Assembly: GCA_910588155.1 (NCBI GenBank)
Contig: CAJUPB010000022.1
Span: 1 to 17,333 of the forward strand
Reading direction: 5' to 3'
Origin: an uncultured Christensenellaceae bacterium
GTDB lineage: Bacteria; Bacillota; Clostridia; Christensenellales; Pumilibacteraceae
Length of the DNA: 17,333 nt
This document shows positions 1-7,527 of the stretch, piece after piece. Numbering within the stretch: the first letter of the stretch is position 1; every line of letters begins with the position of its first letter. Made by a program: the position numbers and the translations under genes. The notes under the pieces were generated by a model. The model had not been told where the DNA came from and did no database searches. It saw only the letters and a program-made list of their open reading frames with translations.

Positions 1-192
1 CGTTATTTTTCGTTTCAATGTTTCTCTCTCATTATGCAGTTGTCAATGTGCGAAAGTGCGAATCTTTTTTATCGCCCAAAAGGGTGTAAAAAAAGCATAA
101 TGGTATTCACAACAGTTAATATCCGATTATGCCAGCGGTATTGTTTATTCAATACTTGGTCGCCGAACCGTATGTCCGACTTTGATTCGCAA

Positions 193-214
193 AGGCTATC
201 TCAATCGATAGCCT
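193..214. repeat. Inverted repeat at the start of the leftward transcript
   Basis: AGGCTATC (193-200) and GATAGCCT (207-214) are perfect 8-base arms around a 6-base loop. The repeat begins 5 bases past the -10 box of the leftward promoter, so it covers the likely transcription start. It could be an operator or a 5' stabilising hairpin. There is no T-run, so it is not a typical terminator. Confidence 0.5.
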
Positions 215-218
215 ATAT

Positions 219-247
219 ATAATATCACAATAAAAAGCATTTGTCAA
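219..247 (-). promoter_or_regulatory. Strong sigma-A-like promoter reading left
   Basis: On the minus strand TTGACA (247-242) is followed after 17 bases by TATTAT (224-219). Both boxes and the spacing match the vegetative consensus closely. It points out of the window to the left, away from the degV operon, so the gene it drives is not visible. Confidence 0.65.
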
Positions 248-313
248 CGATTTTCACAAAAAAATTTTTTATTTTTTTGTAAGCCTCGACAATCTCGTTC
301 CCCGAATCAATAA

Positions 314-342
314 ACCCTTCAAGAAATTATTCCTTGAAGGGT
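314..342. terminator. Terminator hairpin downstream of the DegV operon
   Basis: ACCCTTCAAG (314-323) and CTTGAAGGGT (333-342) pair perfectly over 10 bp around a 9-base loop. On the minus strand the stem is followed by TTTATT, on the plus strand by a T-rich stretch. It lies about 150 bases past the stop codon of the DegV gene and probably ends that operon; it may work in both directions. Confidence 0.6.
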
Positions 343-490
343 CTGTTTTCTTATTAAACTGCCGCCTTCTTTCACGCCTTATTTTCTCGGAGCCGCCGAA
401 AGAACTTCGTATGTAACGCAATCGAAAGCAATTGTTGCTTTCGGCGCAGAGCACTCCTGCTCGGTTGCGAAATTGCAATTTTCGCAAAAA

Positions 491-1333
491 TTATTCCGCA
501 TCGTTTATATACAGTATTCCGAGCGTCCCTCTGCCGCAATGCGACGTTATCGTAGAGCTCGCAATCGTCTCCTTGATTTCTTTAAAGTCGGCAAGTTCCT
601 TTATCTTGTCCTTGACAAGCTGCACCGTTTCGGGTTTTGCCGAAGTGTGCGTCACGAATATTCTGGTCAGGTCGGGTTTATCGAAAGTTTGCAACGTCGC
701 CTCGACATACTTTCCTATTATCTTGTCGAACGAACCCATATATTTCTTTCCCACCTCCATACCGCCGTCCTTAACCTGTATCGTAGGCTTGATTTTCAGC
801 ACGCTGGCGGCAAACCGCGCAAGCGACGAGCAGCGCCCGCCCTTGTGCAGATATTCCATCGTGTCCACGACGAAAGACGCCTGAACGCTTTTTGTTCTCG
901 CCGCCACTTTTTCGGCAATTTCTTTTCCGCCCAACCCCTGTTGCGCCAACTCGCAGGCATACAGCACCAAAAGCCCCGTGCCCGACGACAGCGACAAGCT
1001 GTCCACGACATAAACTCCTTCGAGTTCTTTTGCCGCAGTCACGGCGTTGTCGTGCGTCATACTGATTTTGGAAGAAATGTTTATATGCACGACCTCTTCG
1101 CCCTTTTCGGTATACCTTTCGAAGAATTCCTTGAAGTCCTCGGGCGAACGTGCCGCGGTTTTGGGCAATACCTTTTTTTCGTTGTACGTGCGGTAAATGT
1201 CTTCCGGCTTGACCGTCACTCCGTCGAGATAGCTTTCTCCGTCCAAAATCACGTTCAGCGGCAAAACGCCGACGTTGTACTTTTCGAAATCTTCTCCGAG
1301 GTCCGCCGTGGAGTCCGTCGTTATTCTTACCAT
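491..1333 (-). CDS. DegV family fatty-acid-binding protein
   Basis: This 280-residue protein belongs to the DegV family. Members such as FakB bind a single fatty acid and present it to the kinase FakA, feeding exogenous acyl chains into phospholipid synthesis. Length and motifs fit: the N-terminal ITTDSTADL strand-turn, the central AARSPEDF segment, a serine-glycine loop (LSSGTG), the LHKGGRCSSLARF segment and the C-terminal SHCGRGTLGI motif. No fakA-like kinase gene lies nearby, so the ligand and partner are inferred from the family. The start is set by AAGGAGAG, well spaced before the ATG. It is the last gene of a leftward operon, 24 bases after signal peptidase I, and a hairpin terminator follows at 314-342. 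Confidence 0.93.
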   Translation of the reverse strand: MVRITTDSTADLGEDFEKYNVGVLPLNVILDGESYLDGVTVKPEDIYRTYNEKKVLPKTAARSPEDFKEFFERYTEKGEEVVHINISSKISMTHDNAVTAAKELEGVYVVDSLSLSSGTGLLVLYACELAQQGLGGKEIAEKVAARTKSVQASFVVDTMEYLHKGGRCSSLARFAASVLKIKPTIQVKDGGMEVGKKYMGSFDKIIGKYVEATLQTFDKPDLTRIFVTHTSAKPETVQLVKDKIKELADFKEIKETIASSTITSHCGRGTLGILYINDAE

Positions 1334-1357
1334 ATTTTCTCTCCTTATTTGATTTTC

Positions 1358-2083
1358 TTATATTACGTCCTTATTGTAAATAAGCAATAAAAGTCTTTCC
1401 AAAATCGAACCTTTCGTCAATCGGTAAAACATTTTTCCGCTGACCGCATCTGCGGAAATGAGTCCGAAATAGCGGGAATCGATGGAATCGTTTCTGTTGT
1501 CGCCCAACACCAAAAGCCGTCCTTCATCCACGAGCAAAGCGCTTTTTTCCCGCTCTTCTTCCGTCGCGTTCCAAGCGACCACGTTGCCGGCAAACTTGCC
1601 GGGATTTTTGTTGTCAGGCTTCAAGACCTTGCTTTTCAGCATAGGGTCGTCGCCGTCGAGATAGTCTTCGCGCATAAGCTCGAACTTTGTATCGCCGGCT
1701 TTTTTGCGATATATATCCACTATGTCGGTCTCGCCCGCGCTTCTTTCCACGAATACTATCTTGTCTCCGCCCACGCCTATGACGCGCTTTATCAGCGTTT
1801 CCTCCTCTCCGTCCACTTCGGCTCGGAAAGTGATGATGTCGCCGACGACAAACGACGACGGATTTTTCAGCATCAAAAGGTGGTCGCCGTCGTAAAGCGT
1901 GGGATTCATACTGCTCTTCTGAACCCGACACATACCGACAAGATAGACGAAAATCAAAAGACAGCTCATAAAAATCATCACGAAATACAGAGCAAAAGTT
2001 ACGTACAGATTCTCCGGCTTTTCACTCCGCAGAAACCGATTCTTTAACGGTTTGATTTCGCCTGTCTTTTTATTCTTCGACAT
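1358..2083 (-). CDS. lepB: Signal peptidase I
   Basis: Type I signal peptidase of 241 residues, which cleaves signal peptides from exported proteins on the outer face of the membrane. A basic N-terminus precedes a single membrane segment (about residues 28-50). The nucleophile motif S-M-N-P-T-L follows, with Ser58 as the catalytic serine. The general-base lysine is Lys99 in LIKRVIGVGGD, and the late GDNRNDSIDSR box is at 194-204. One membrane anchor and this length are typical of Gram-positive SipS-type enzymes. The ATG lies inside the end of the upstream DUF951 gene (14-base overlap) with GGAAGGG just before it, which suggests translational coupling. Confidence 0.95.
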   Translation of the reverse strand: MSKNKKTGEIKPLKNRFLRSEKPENLYVTFALYFVMIFMSCLLIFVYLVGMCRVQKSSMNPTLYDGDHLLMLKNPSSFVVGDIITFRAEVDGEEETLIKRVIGVGGDKIVFVERSAGETDIVDIYRKKAGDTKFELMREDYLDGDDPMLKSKVLKPDNKNPGKFAGNVVAWNATEEEREKSALLVDEGRLLVLGDNRNDSIDSRYFGLISADAVSGKMFYRLTKGSILERLLLLIYNKDVI

Positions 2084-2264
2084 CGACCCTTCCTTCTCTG
2101 TTTTTAATGCTTTTTTTCAGCCTGTCTATTTCCATAATCAGGCAGTGTCCGCACTTCATACATTCAATTTTCACGTCCGATGCGGATTTGACCACTTTGA
2201 ATCGGTCTCCGCCGCAGGGGTGCGCTTTTTTCAGTTTCAACACTTCGCCGACTTCGAATATCAT
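2070..2264 (-). CDS. DUF951 small zinc-ribbon-like protein
   Basis: A 64-residue DUF951 protein, a small family common in Firmicutes with no established role. The family pattern is clear: an initial FEVGEVLKLKKAHPCGG segment, a short beta-rich middle, then CMKCGHC near residue 36, which suggests metal binding. An in-frame start 14 codons further upstream is possible, but those extra residues overlap the preceding gene and are not part of the family. ATG at 2264 is therefore chosen; it comes 2 bases after the stop of the upstream hydrolase-like gene, consistent with coupled translation. The 3' end overlaps the signal peptidase start. Confidence 0.88.
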   Translation of the reverse strand: MIFEVGEVLKLKKAHPCGGDRFKVVKSASDVKIECMKCGHCLIMEIDRLKKSIKNREGRVDVEE

Positions 2265-2266
2265 CG

Positions 2267-3853
2267 TCACACCCAAAGCAAAGTATTCACCAAAAGTCCG
2301 TCGCACCTAATGCAGAGATATACGGCTTTTGCAAACGAAGTCAGCGTTCCCTCTCTGGACTTGAAGTCTTCCGCGCTCAACGTCAGTTTCGTCCAATTGC
2401 CGCCGCTGTCCGTTTTTCTGCGGCAAACGTATTCCGTTTCCGCGCCCTTTTCCAAAGTGCAGACCGCAAACTCCGCTTCTTTCGACTCTTCGGCGTACAC
2501 TATAAGCTGCAATACGCTGTCTTCTTCCGCCTTGAACCGCATATCACCGACTTTATACGTTGCGAGTTCTCCCGACAGGGAACACACCCCGTCTATGCCG
2601 AATGCGCCGTTTTTCATAACTATGTCGTCGCCGCCGTTCGGGGATACGAAATCGTCTATACCGCTGTCGCTGTCGTACAAAAGGCGGCTCTTTACCAGCG
2701 GTTGCGCCTGCACGCCCAAGAGAGCGGGCGTCTTTGCAAACAATTGCGTGGAAAAAGAAAATCCGTCTTCGTAAAACACCGTCGCAAACGCGTACACCGT
2801 CTGCGTTGCGTCGTACACCGGCACTTTGGCGATAAACTCGCCCGCGCCCGTGGAAAGCGTTTTGATTTTATGCCAATTCCGCAGCTCGCCGCGCTCCACC
2901 GCATACGCCACGAAAAGTTCGACTTTTTTTATGGAAAGTCTAGGGTCCGCCTTTATGTCGTAGTAAAGCTGACGTTCGCTTTCCTTTGCCGTTATTTCCG
3001 GCGCGTCAACGCCGATGGGAAGTCCCATTTTCAGCCGCCGCCCCAAAAACGCTTTTATACATTCGCGCTGATGTGTAAGCAGCACGTGTCCGACGCGTTC
3101 GCCGACCGAAAGATAGTATTTGTCCGACGAACCGACGTATATACCGCTGACCCGTTCGAAAAATTCTTCCGTCTCGTTGCTGCAAACCGCGCTTATGAGA
3201 GGAAAGCGATACAGCGGAGCATAACTGCCGTTGCCGAGACAGGCCTTGAACGTCACCTCGTCGCCTATCGGCGGATTTGTCGCAAACACGGTCACGCCGC
3301 ATTTCAAATCTTCGAGAGCCGTGACTTTCATAACCTGACTGCCGCCCGCACCGACCCCGACGACCGCGATGTTGTCCGACAGCCGTTTGTCGCTTTCGAC
3401 ATAAGTTATCGCCCTCAAAAGCACGGTGGTCCACACATACCAGCAGGACAATTTCGGGTTCTGCGGCGTCAGCGTCAATGTGTCTGGATTGACGAAATAT
3501 TTTGCAAATTCCAATTCTTTCGGGTATAAGGTAAACCGCTCTTTGCCGTCCCTTTCTCCGGCATAGTCCAACGCGAGTACCGCATATCCGGAAGAGAGCA
3601 GCCGCGACGCGTCGAAACAATCTATATTTTCGTTCAGCTCGTGCATAAGAATTATCACGGGCGGATTCTTTTCTCTCGGCAGCCACAGCTTGGCAAAAAC
3701 GCGCGTGACACCCGACGCGGTACGCTCTCCCGAAAAATACAGGCGCTCGCAAACCTCGCCGTCGTTCTCCGTAACGGTGATGACGGACGGGTTAAGCGGC
3801 AACGCCTTTCTGTCGTATTCGCTCCATAAACTTTGGGGACTTAAAAACTCCAT
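2267..3853 (-). CDS. Alpha/beta-hydrolase-like protein with C-terminal beta domain; nucleophile lost
   Basis: A 528-residue protein with two parts. Residues ~35-290 look like an alpha/beta hydrolase of the acetyl-xylan-esterase/dienelactone-hydrolase type: PPVIILMHELNEN forms the first core strand and oxyanion region, GYAVLALDYAGERDG the next strand, and VVGVGAGGS the nucleophile elbow. At the elbow the usual G-x-S-x-G reads G166-V-G-A-G170, so the serine position is glycine, although Ser172 is close by. Residues ~290-528 are beta-rich and end in a region (NWTKLTLSAEDF...) resembling the ligand-binding beta-sandwich of carbohydrate-binding modules. No signal peptide is seen. It may be a non-catalytic binding protein. 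It is followed within 2 bases by DUF951 and preceded by the DUF4116 gene at 12 bases. Confidence 0.7.
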   Translation of the reverse strand: MEFLSPQSLWSEYDRKALPLNPSVITVTENDGEVCERLYFSGERTASGVTRVFAKLWLPREKNPPVIILMHELNENIDCFDASRLLSSGYAVLALDYAGERDGKERFTLYPKELEFAKYFVNPDTLTLTPQNPKLSCWYVWTTVLLRAITYVESDKRLSDNIAVVGVGAGGSQVMKVTALEDLKCGVTVFATNPPIGDEVTFKACLGNGSYAPLYRFPLISAVCSNETEEFFERVSGIYVGSSDKYYLSVGERVGHVLLTHQRECIKAFLGRRLKMGLPIGVDAPEITAKESERQLYYDIKADPRLSIKKVELFVAYAVERGELRNWHKIKTLSTGAGEFIAKVPVYDATQTVYAFATVFYEDGFSFSTQLFAKTPALLGVQAQPLVKSRLLYDSDSGIDDFVSPNGGDDIVMKNGAFGIDGVCSLSGELATYKVGDMRFKAEEDSVLQLIVYAEESKEAEFAVCTLEKGAETEYVCRRKTDSGGNWTKLTLSAEDFKSREGTLTSFAKAVYLCIRCDGLLVNTLLWV

Positions 3854-3865
3854 AGCTATATTGTA

Positions 3866-4897
3866 TTACTTTTCGGACTTTTTGTCAACAAGGGTTATCA
3901 CGTTTTTAAACATATCCTCCTCGCTCGGCGGATTCAAAATCCAATAGATTTCTTCTTTCAAGTATTCTTCGTCTTCCTTTTTCACGGTATGGCTCTCTAT
4001 ACACTCTTTCAGTCTTTCTGTAAATTCGGCGCTTTCGCGCAGTTTTTTGGGGACATACTCAAAAACCCTTCCGTCCGATTTGACGGCTTCGAGAGCCATA
4101 TTCAAATCGTTTTTCGCATCTTCCTTTGCATAACGATAAACATACGCGTGCTTTTTCATAAGTTCGGCTATCAGCGTTTTGTTTTTTCTGTATTCTATCG
4201 GCGCGTATGCGATGCAGGATGGATTTATGTCCAAAACCCGCATAAGGAACTTTTCGTCGTTTTTCAGGCGGACGGAAGCAAACTCGAATGAACGGTAATT
4301 TTTTGCCGCCGCAAGCACGACTTCTTCGTCGTCGCGAAAAGGCGGGTATACAAAACTTAAAGCTCTGCCGTTTTCTCCGACGAGTTCCATTACGAAATTT
4401 TTATCGCACATAGGATTGTCTTCGTCGAAAAACCGCGGCTTTACATATCGAGCCGCCTCGAAGTTCTGTTTTACCGCCGTCAATATCATATCTTTGTCGA
4501 AAGCATATTCTTTTTTGCACTTGACTGCAATGCCGAAAAACAGTCCGTTTCTGCACAAAAGCCGCAAAACGAAATTCCTGTCGCCCAACAGCTCTTTCGG
4601 AATTTCAAGAAAAATGGGGCTTATTTCTTTTGCCGCCGCCAAAATCAAATCCCCGTCCCGTTTCAATTCGTCGCTTGCCTGCAAAATTGATTCCCCGTTT
4701 ATTTCGACGGCTTTCAACATAAATTCTTTCTCCGCGGCAAACTCTTCGGGAATGTCCGGAACGTAGTATTTTTTCATTTTTTCGATTTGATTTAAAACTT
4801 CTTCGCGGGTCTTTCCGACAAGTGTTTGACTCTTGCTTTCGGCAAGCCGCCTATCGAATAACTCCCGCACTTTTTTATCCGTTTCCGCTCTCGACAT
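3866..4897 (-). CDS. DUF4116 repeat protein
   Basis: A 343-residue, charged, apparently cytoplasmic protein built from helical repeats of the DUF4116 type. Each unit is ~40-50 residues and resembles 'D-x-x-x-V-L-x-A-V/A-K-x-N ... F-x-Y/F-A-x-x-x-L-K-x-D'; examples are DEEVVLAAAKNYRSFEFASVRLKND and DLNMALEAVKSDGRVFEYVPKKL. The function of this repeat is not known; it probably forms a solenoid for protein binding. No membrane segment or signal peptide is present. GGGAGG lies 7 bases before the ATG, and a strong promoter sits upstream at 4931-4959. It is the first gene of the operon that includes the hydrolase-like protein, DUF951, signal peptidase I and DegV. Confidence 0.8.
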   Translation of the reverse strand: MSRAETDKKVRELFDRRLAESKSQTLVGKTREEVLNQIEKMKKYYVPDIPEEFAAEKEFMLKAVEINGESILQASDELKRDGDLILAAAKEISPIFLEIPKELLGDRNFVLRLLCRNGLFFGIAVKCKKEYAFDKDMILTAVKQNFEAARYVKPRFFDEDNPMCDKNFVMELVGENGRALSFVYPPFRDDEEVVLAAAKNYRSFEFASVRLKNDEKFLMRVLDINPSCIAYAPIEYRKNKTLIAELMKKHAYVYRYAKEDAKNDLNMALEAVKSDGRVFEYVPKKLRESAEFTERLKECIESHTVKKEDEEYLKEEIYWILNPPSEEDMFKNVITLVDKKSEK

Positions 4898-4930
4898 TTT
4901 GCGCCTCCCGTTTGAATGACGTTATTTATA

Positions 4931-4959
4931 ATTATAACTCTTTTTTAAGATTATGTAAA
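4931..4959 (-). promoter_or_regulatory. Promoter of the DUF4116-to-DegV operon
   Basis: Minus-strand TTTACA (4959-4954), a 17-base spacer, and a perfect TATAAT (4936-4931). The expected start near 4924 leaves a ~27-base leader carrying the GGGAGG ribosome binding site of the gene that starts at 4897. Confidence 0.75.
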
Positions 4960-4985
4960 CAATTTTATGCCGTATATGCTTTTGC

Positions 4986-5014
4986 TTTACTTCCCCGAAG
5001 GCGAAGAGTATAAT
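4986..5014 (+). promoter_or_regulatory. Promoter of the radical SAM gene, giving a nearly leaderless mRNA
   Basis: TTTACT (4986-4991), a 17-base spacer and TATAAT (5009-5014). Only 6 bases separate the -10 box from ATG 5021, so transcription would begin at or next to the start codon. No Shine-Dalgarno sequence precedes that ATG. The position also argues against using the upstream in-frame ATG at 4967. Confidence 0.6.
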
Positions 5015-5020
5015 ACCCTT

Positions 5021-5893
5021 ATGGATATGCAAAAGTGTACTTTATGCCCCAGAGAGTGTAAAGCCGACCGCACGAAAGCGCGAGGCGTATGCGGCGCGGA
5101 CAGCCTTGTCCGCATCGGAAGAGCAGGCGCGCATTTCGGAGAAGAACCGCCTATCGTCGGCAAGCGCGGAAGCGGCGCCGTCTTTTTTTCAGGCTGCTCT
5201 TTGAAATGCGTATTTTGTCAAAACTCCGCAATCAGCGCAAACGGAAACGGAAAAACGTATTCTCTCGCGGAATTGGAAAAAGTCCTTTTGACTCTTGCCG
5301 AAAGTTGCGAGAATATCAATCTAGTCACGGCGGCGCACTATATAGACATTATACTTCCCGTGCTCGAACGGATAAAACCGCGCATAACCGTCCCCGTCGT
5401 CTACAACAGCGGCGGTTACGAAAAAGCAGAAACCGTCAAAAAGCTGGACGGAATAGTCGACATCTATCTTCCCGACTACAAATATTTCGACGGCGCGCTT
5501 GCGGAAAAATACTCCCGCGCCGCAGACTACCCCGAAATCGCGGTCAAGTTTATAGACGAAGCCGTGCGACAGCAGAGCAAGATACTGACGGAAAACGGAC
5601 TTATAAAAAAGGGCGTCATAATACGACACCTTGTCTTGCCGACACACAGGGACGATTCCATAGCCGTCTTGCGAGATATCGCGCGACGCTGGGGCGGAAA
5701 AGTTCTGGTGTCGCTGATGAGTCAATACACGCCGACGTTCAACCGTTCCGAATATGCGGAACTGAACCGCAAAGTCACGTCTTTCGAATACGAAAGCGCG
5801 GTGAGAGAAGCGCAACGGCTCGGACTGGACGGATTCGTTCAAGCACGTTCCAGCGCGACGGAAATTTACACGCCGACATTCGACGTCAATTGA
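5021..5893 (+). CDS. PflA-like radical SAM protein (COG1313 type)
   Basis: A 290-residue radical SAM protein of the pyruvate-formate-lyase-activating-enzyme-like group. The cluster-binding motif is C59-x3-C63-x2-C66 (GCSLKCVFCQN). An N-terminal cysteine set (C6, C9, C13, C24, in CTLCPREC...GVC) is typical of this subgroup and may hold a second metal site. Later landmarks are NLVTAAHY, VYNSGGYE, IYLPDYKY and the C-terminal FVQARSS. The true substrate of these proteins is not established. An in-frame ATG at 4967 would add 18 residues, but it lies upstream of the promoter -10 box, and family members begin just before the CTLCPR motif, so 5021 is preferred. It converges on the dNTPase gene with an 8-base overlap. 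Confidence 0.88.
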   Translation: MDMQKCTLCPRECKADRTKARGVCGADSLVRIGRAGAHFGEEPPIVGKRGSGAVFFSGCSLKCVFCQNSAISANGNGKTYSLAELEKVLLTLAESCENINLVTAAHYIDIILPVLERIKPRITVPVVYNSGGYEKAETVKKLDGIVDIYLPDYKYFDGALAEKYSRAADYPEIAVKFIDEAVRQQSKILTENGLIKKGVIIRHLVLPTHRDDSIAVLRDIARRWGGKVLVSLMSQYTPTFNRSEYAELNRKVTSFEYESAVREAQRLGLDGFVQARSSATEIYTPTFDVN

Positions 5894-7064
5894 AGTATCC
5901 CTTTATCTTTATACCGAAAAGCTCTTCGTAAAGAGCCAGAAAGTAGTCGTCGGAACAGCTTGCGAGATAGTCGGCGACAATGAGTTCGGGGCTTTCACGC
6001 AGATACTCGTCGATTGCTCCGTCTATGTATTTGGTTCTGCCGTCGACGAATTTTATGTGGTGGCGAAACACAAAAGAACTTTCGTCGCCTTTTTTCAAAT
6101 CGTCGACAAGTTTTTCGAAAAGCCGCGTCATCATCGGTCTTATCGTATCGTCGTAGTGCTTCACCACTTTGTCCGCAAGGTATATGGTATTGTAGTTTTC
6201 TTTCTTCAAGTTTTTGAGTATTTCAAAATGTTTTTCGTCCATTCGGATACACTCGCCGTCCAAAGAGTTGTTTACTATGTTCACGCAGAAGTTGTTTATG
6301 AGTGCGGCGTTGTTTTCCGCGTAATCGTTTTTGCAAAAATCCTTTTCCTCTCCCAGCCCCGCTCTTATATAGTCCTGCCTGTCCTTTCCGAGATAGGCTA
6401 TCATATCGCAGATTCTGACGACGCAACCCTCTTTCGTCGCCGGGATAAGTTTTTTGATATTGCCGCTGTCCTTCATACAAGCCGCCACTCGTTCGTCGAA
6501 ATCGGCAAAATCTTTAAGCGGTATCGGCGTATAATTGTCGGACGGCATTTCGCCGTTGTGGCACAGTATTCCGTCCAGAGTCTCCAACGTCAGGTTATAG
6601 CGAAATATCTTGTCGAGAATACGCACGGACTGCACGTTGTGATTGAATCGCAAACCGATTGAATCTCTCAAAAGCTCGTCTAGTATCTTTTCTCCCGCGT
6701 GTCCGAACGGCGTGTGACCTATGTCGTGACCTATCGCAATGGCTTCAATCAAATCGGCGTTCAAGCCGAGCGCGGCACCGAGAGTGCGGGCGATACGCGA
6801 CACGAGCTGCACGTGCAGCGCTCTGCGCGTGATATCGTCGTTGTGGTAAAAAGACAGCACTTGCGTCTTATCGGACAGGCGGTTGTAATATGCGCTGTTC
6901 AAAATTTTTTCCACATCGCGCACGAAAGCGGGGCGCATTTCGCTCGCCTTGTCCTTGCTCTCGTTGCGGCGCAGATATTTGAATCTTTTATCATCCGAAG
7001 TTCTGCGGCTTGCAACCTTTTCCGCCGCTTCCTTGCTCAATTTTTCCAATATTGCCCGTGACAT
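5886..7064 (-). CDS. dgt: HD-domain dNTP triphosphohydrolase (dGTPase-like)
   Basis: A 392-residue member of the dGTPase-like HD phosphohydrolase family, which hydrolyses dNTPs to deoxynucleosides and triphosphate and so controls nucleotide pools. The metal-binding residues are visible: His84 in RRALHVQLVSR, His113-Asp114 in GHDIGHTPFGH, and Asp220 in RICDMIAYLGKDRQD. The second family landmark, NHNVQSVRIL, follows the HD motif. Length is within the normal range. A GGAG lies about 11 bases before the ATG. The neighbouring DUF1540 gene is divergent, and the radical SAM gene converges on its 3' end. Confidence 0.92.
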   Translation of the reverse strand: MSRAILEKLSKEAAEKVASRRTSDDKRFKYLRRNESKDKASEMRPAFVRDVEKILNSAYYNRLSDKTQVLSFYHNDDITRRALHVQLVSRIARTLGAALGLNADLIEAIAIGHDIGHTPFGHAGEKILDELLRDSIGLRFNHNVQSVRILDKIFRYNLTLETLDGILCHNGEMPSDNYTPIPLKDFADFDERVAACMKDSGNIKKLIPATKEGCVVRICDMIAYLGKDRQDYIRAGLGEEKDFCKNDYAENNAALINNFCVNIVNNSLDGECIRMDEKHFEILKNLKKENYNTIYLADKVVKHYDDTIRPMMTRLFEKLVDDLKKGDESSFVFRHHIKFVDGRTKYIDGAIDEYLRESPELIVADYLASCSDDYFLALYEELFGIKIKGYFN

Positions 7065-7164
7065 TTTATTTACAGCTCCGATAAAAATATTTTCCTCCGC
7101 GAAAAACCTATAAAATCGAAAAGTTCGGATATACTAACCACATATCGAATACGGAGGTTTGAAT

Positions 7165-7467
7165 ATGAAAGATTTGAAATGCGGTATGAAAAACTGCCGT
7201 TACAACAAAGGCTATTGCTGTTGCGCCAAGCAAATCGAGGTGACGGCAAATACCGACTGTTCCACTTACGACCCCGACGAAACGAAAAGCCGCTCGCTTT
7301 TCGAAGCAGGTTCGGACTTCGTAAAATCGGATTACAGCGTGGACACCGCCGTCCGCTGCAACGCAAAGTGCATTTTCAATCGCGAAGGCACTTGCATCGC
7401 CAACGGCATAACTGTTATGGGTCAGGGCGACGTGGAAGCCGCCTGCCTCACGTTCATACGCGACTGA
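7165..7467 (+). CDS. DUF1540 Cys-rich small protein
   Basis: A 100-residue protein with two DUF1540 units. The first (LKCGMKNCRYNKGYCCCAKQIEV...CSTY) and the second (VRCNAKCIFNREGTCIANGITV...CLTF) share the pattern of paired cysteines followed by an aromatic or asparagine turn and a later cysteine, which suggests metal binding. DUF1540 proteins are widespread in Clostridia, and their function is not established. GGAGG (7153-7157) is 7 bases before ATG 7165; an upstream in-frame TTG at 7159 is too close to that site. A bidirectional terminator at 7503-7525 ends the transcript. Confidence 0.88.
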   Translation: MKDLKCGMKNCRYNKGYCCCAKQIEVTANTDCSTYDPDETKSRSLFEAGSDFVKSDYSVDTAVRCNAKCIFNREGTCIANGITVMGQGDVEAACLTFIRD

Positions 7468-7502
7468 ACTTCGTTGTATAATAAGGGGAAAACAAGCAAA
7501 AG

Positions 7503-7525
7503 GCGTCGGAAAACCGACGCTTTTT
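7503..7525. terminator. Bidirectional terminator between DUF1540 and lysA
   Basis: GCGTCGG (7503-7509) and CCGACGC (7514-7520) form a 7-bp GC-rich stem with an AAAA loop, followed by TTTTT on the plus strand. An A-rich flank on the left gives a T-rich run on the minus strand, so it can serve both convergent genes. Confidence 0.85.
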
Positions 7526-7527
7526 CG

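Larger units (their letters stand above)
1..490. other. Intergenic region without a convincing gene
   Basis: I see no credible coding sequence here. Open frames on either strand lack a ribosome binding site and a recognisable protein. The stretch holds a leftward promoter (219-247), an inverted repeat just past it (193-214), a direct repeat of GTGCGAA (48-54 and 56-62), and the terminator of the operon that ends at 491. The ~210 bases left of the promoter would be an untranslated leader of a gene beyond the left edge. Confidence 0.6.

Noticed and set aside
34..222. 62-residue plus-strand open frame at the left edge
   Set aside because: No ribosome binding site, no family resemblance; it overlaps the leftward promoter and its inverted repeat.
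269..487. 72-residue minus-strand open frame right after the DegV gene
   Set aside because: TTG start without a ribosome binding site, arginine-rich nonsense-like composition, and the terminator hairpin (314-342) lies inside it.
473..1390. 305-residue plus-strand open frame
   Set aside because: Entirely antisense to the clear DegV gene; composition rich in Arg, His, Phe and no recognisable motif.
3006..3752. Long minus-strand frame inside the hydrolase-like gene
   Set aside because: Out-of-frame shadow of the 528-residue gene; Arg/Cys-rich and without a ribosome binding site.
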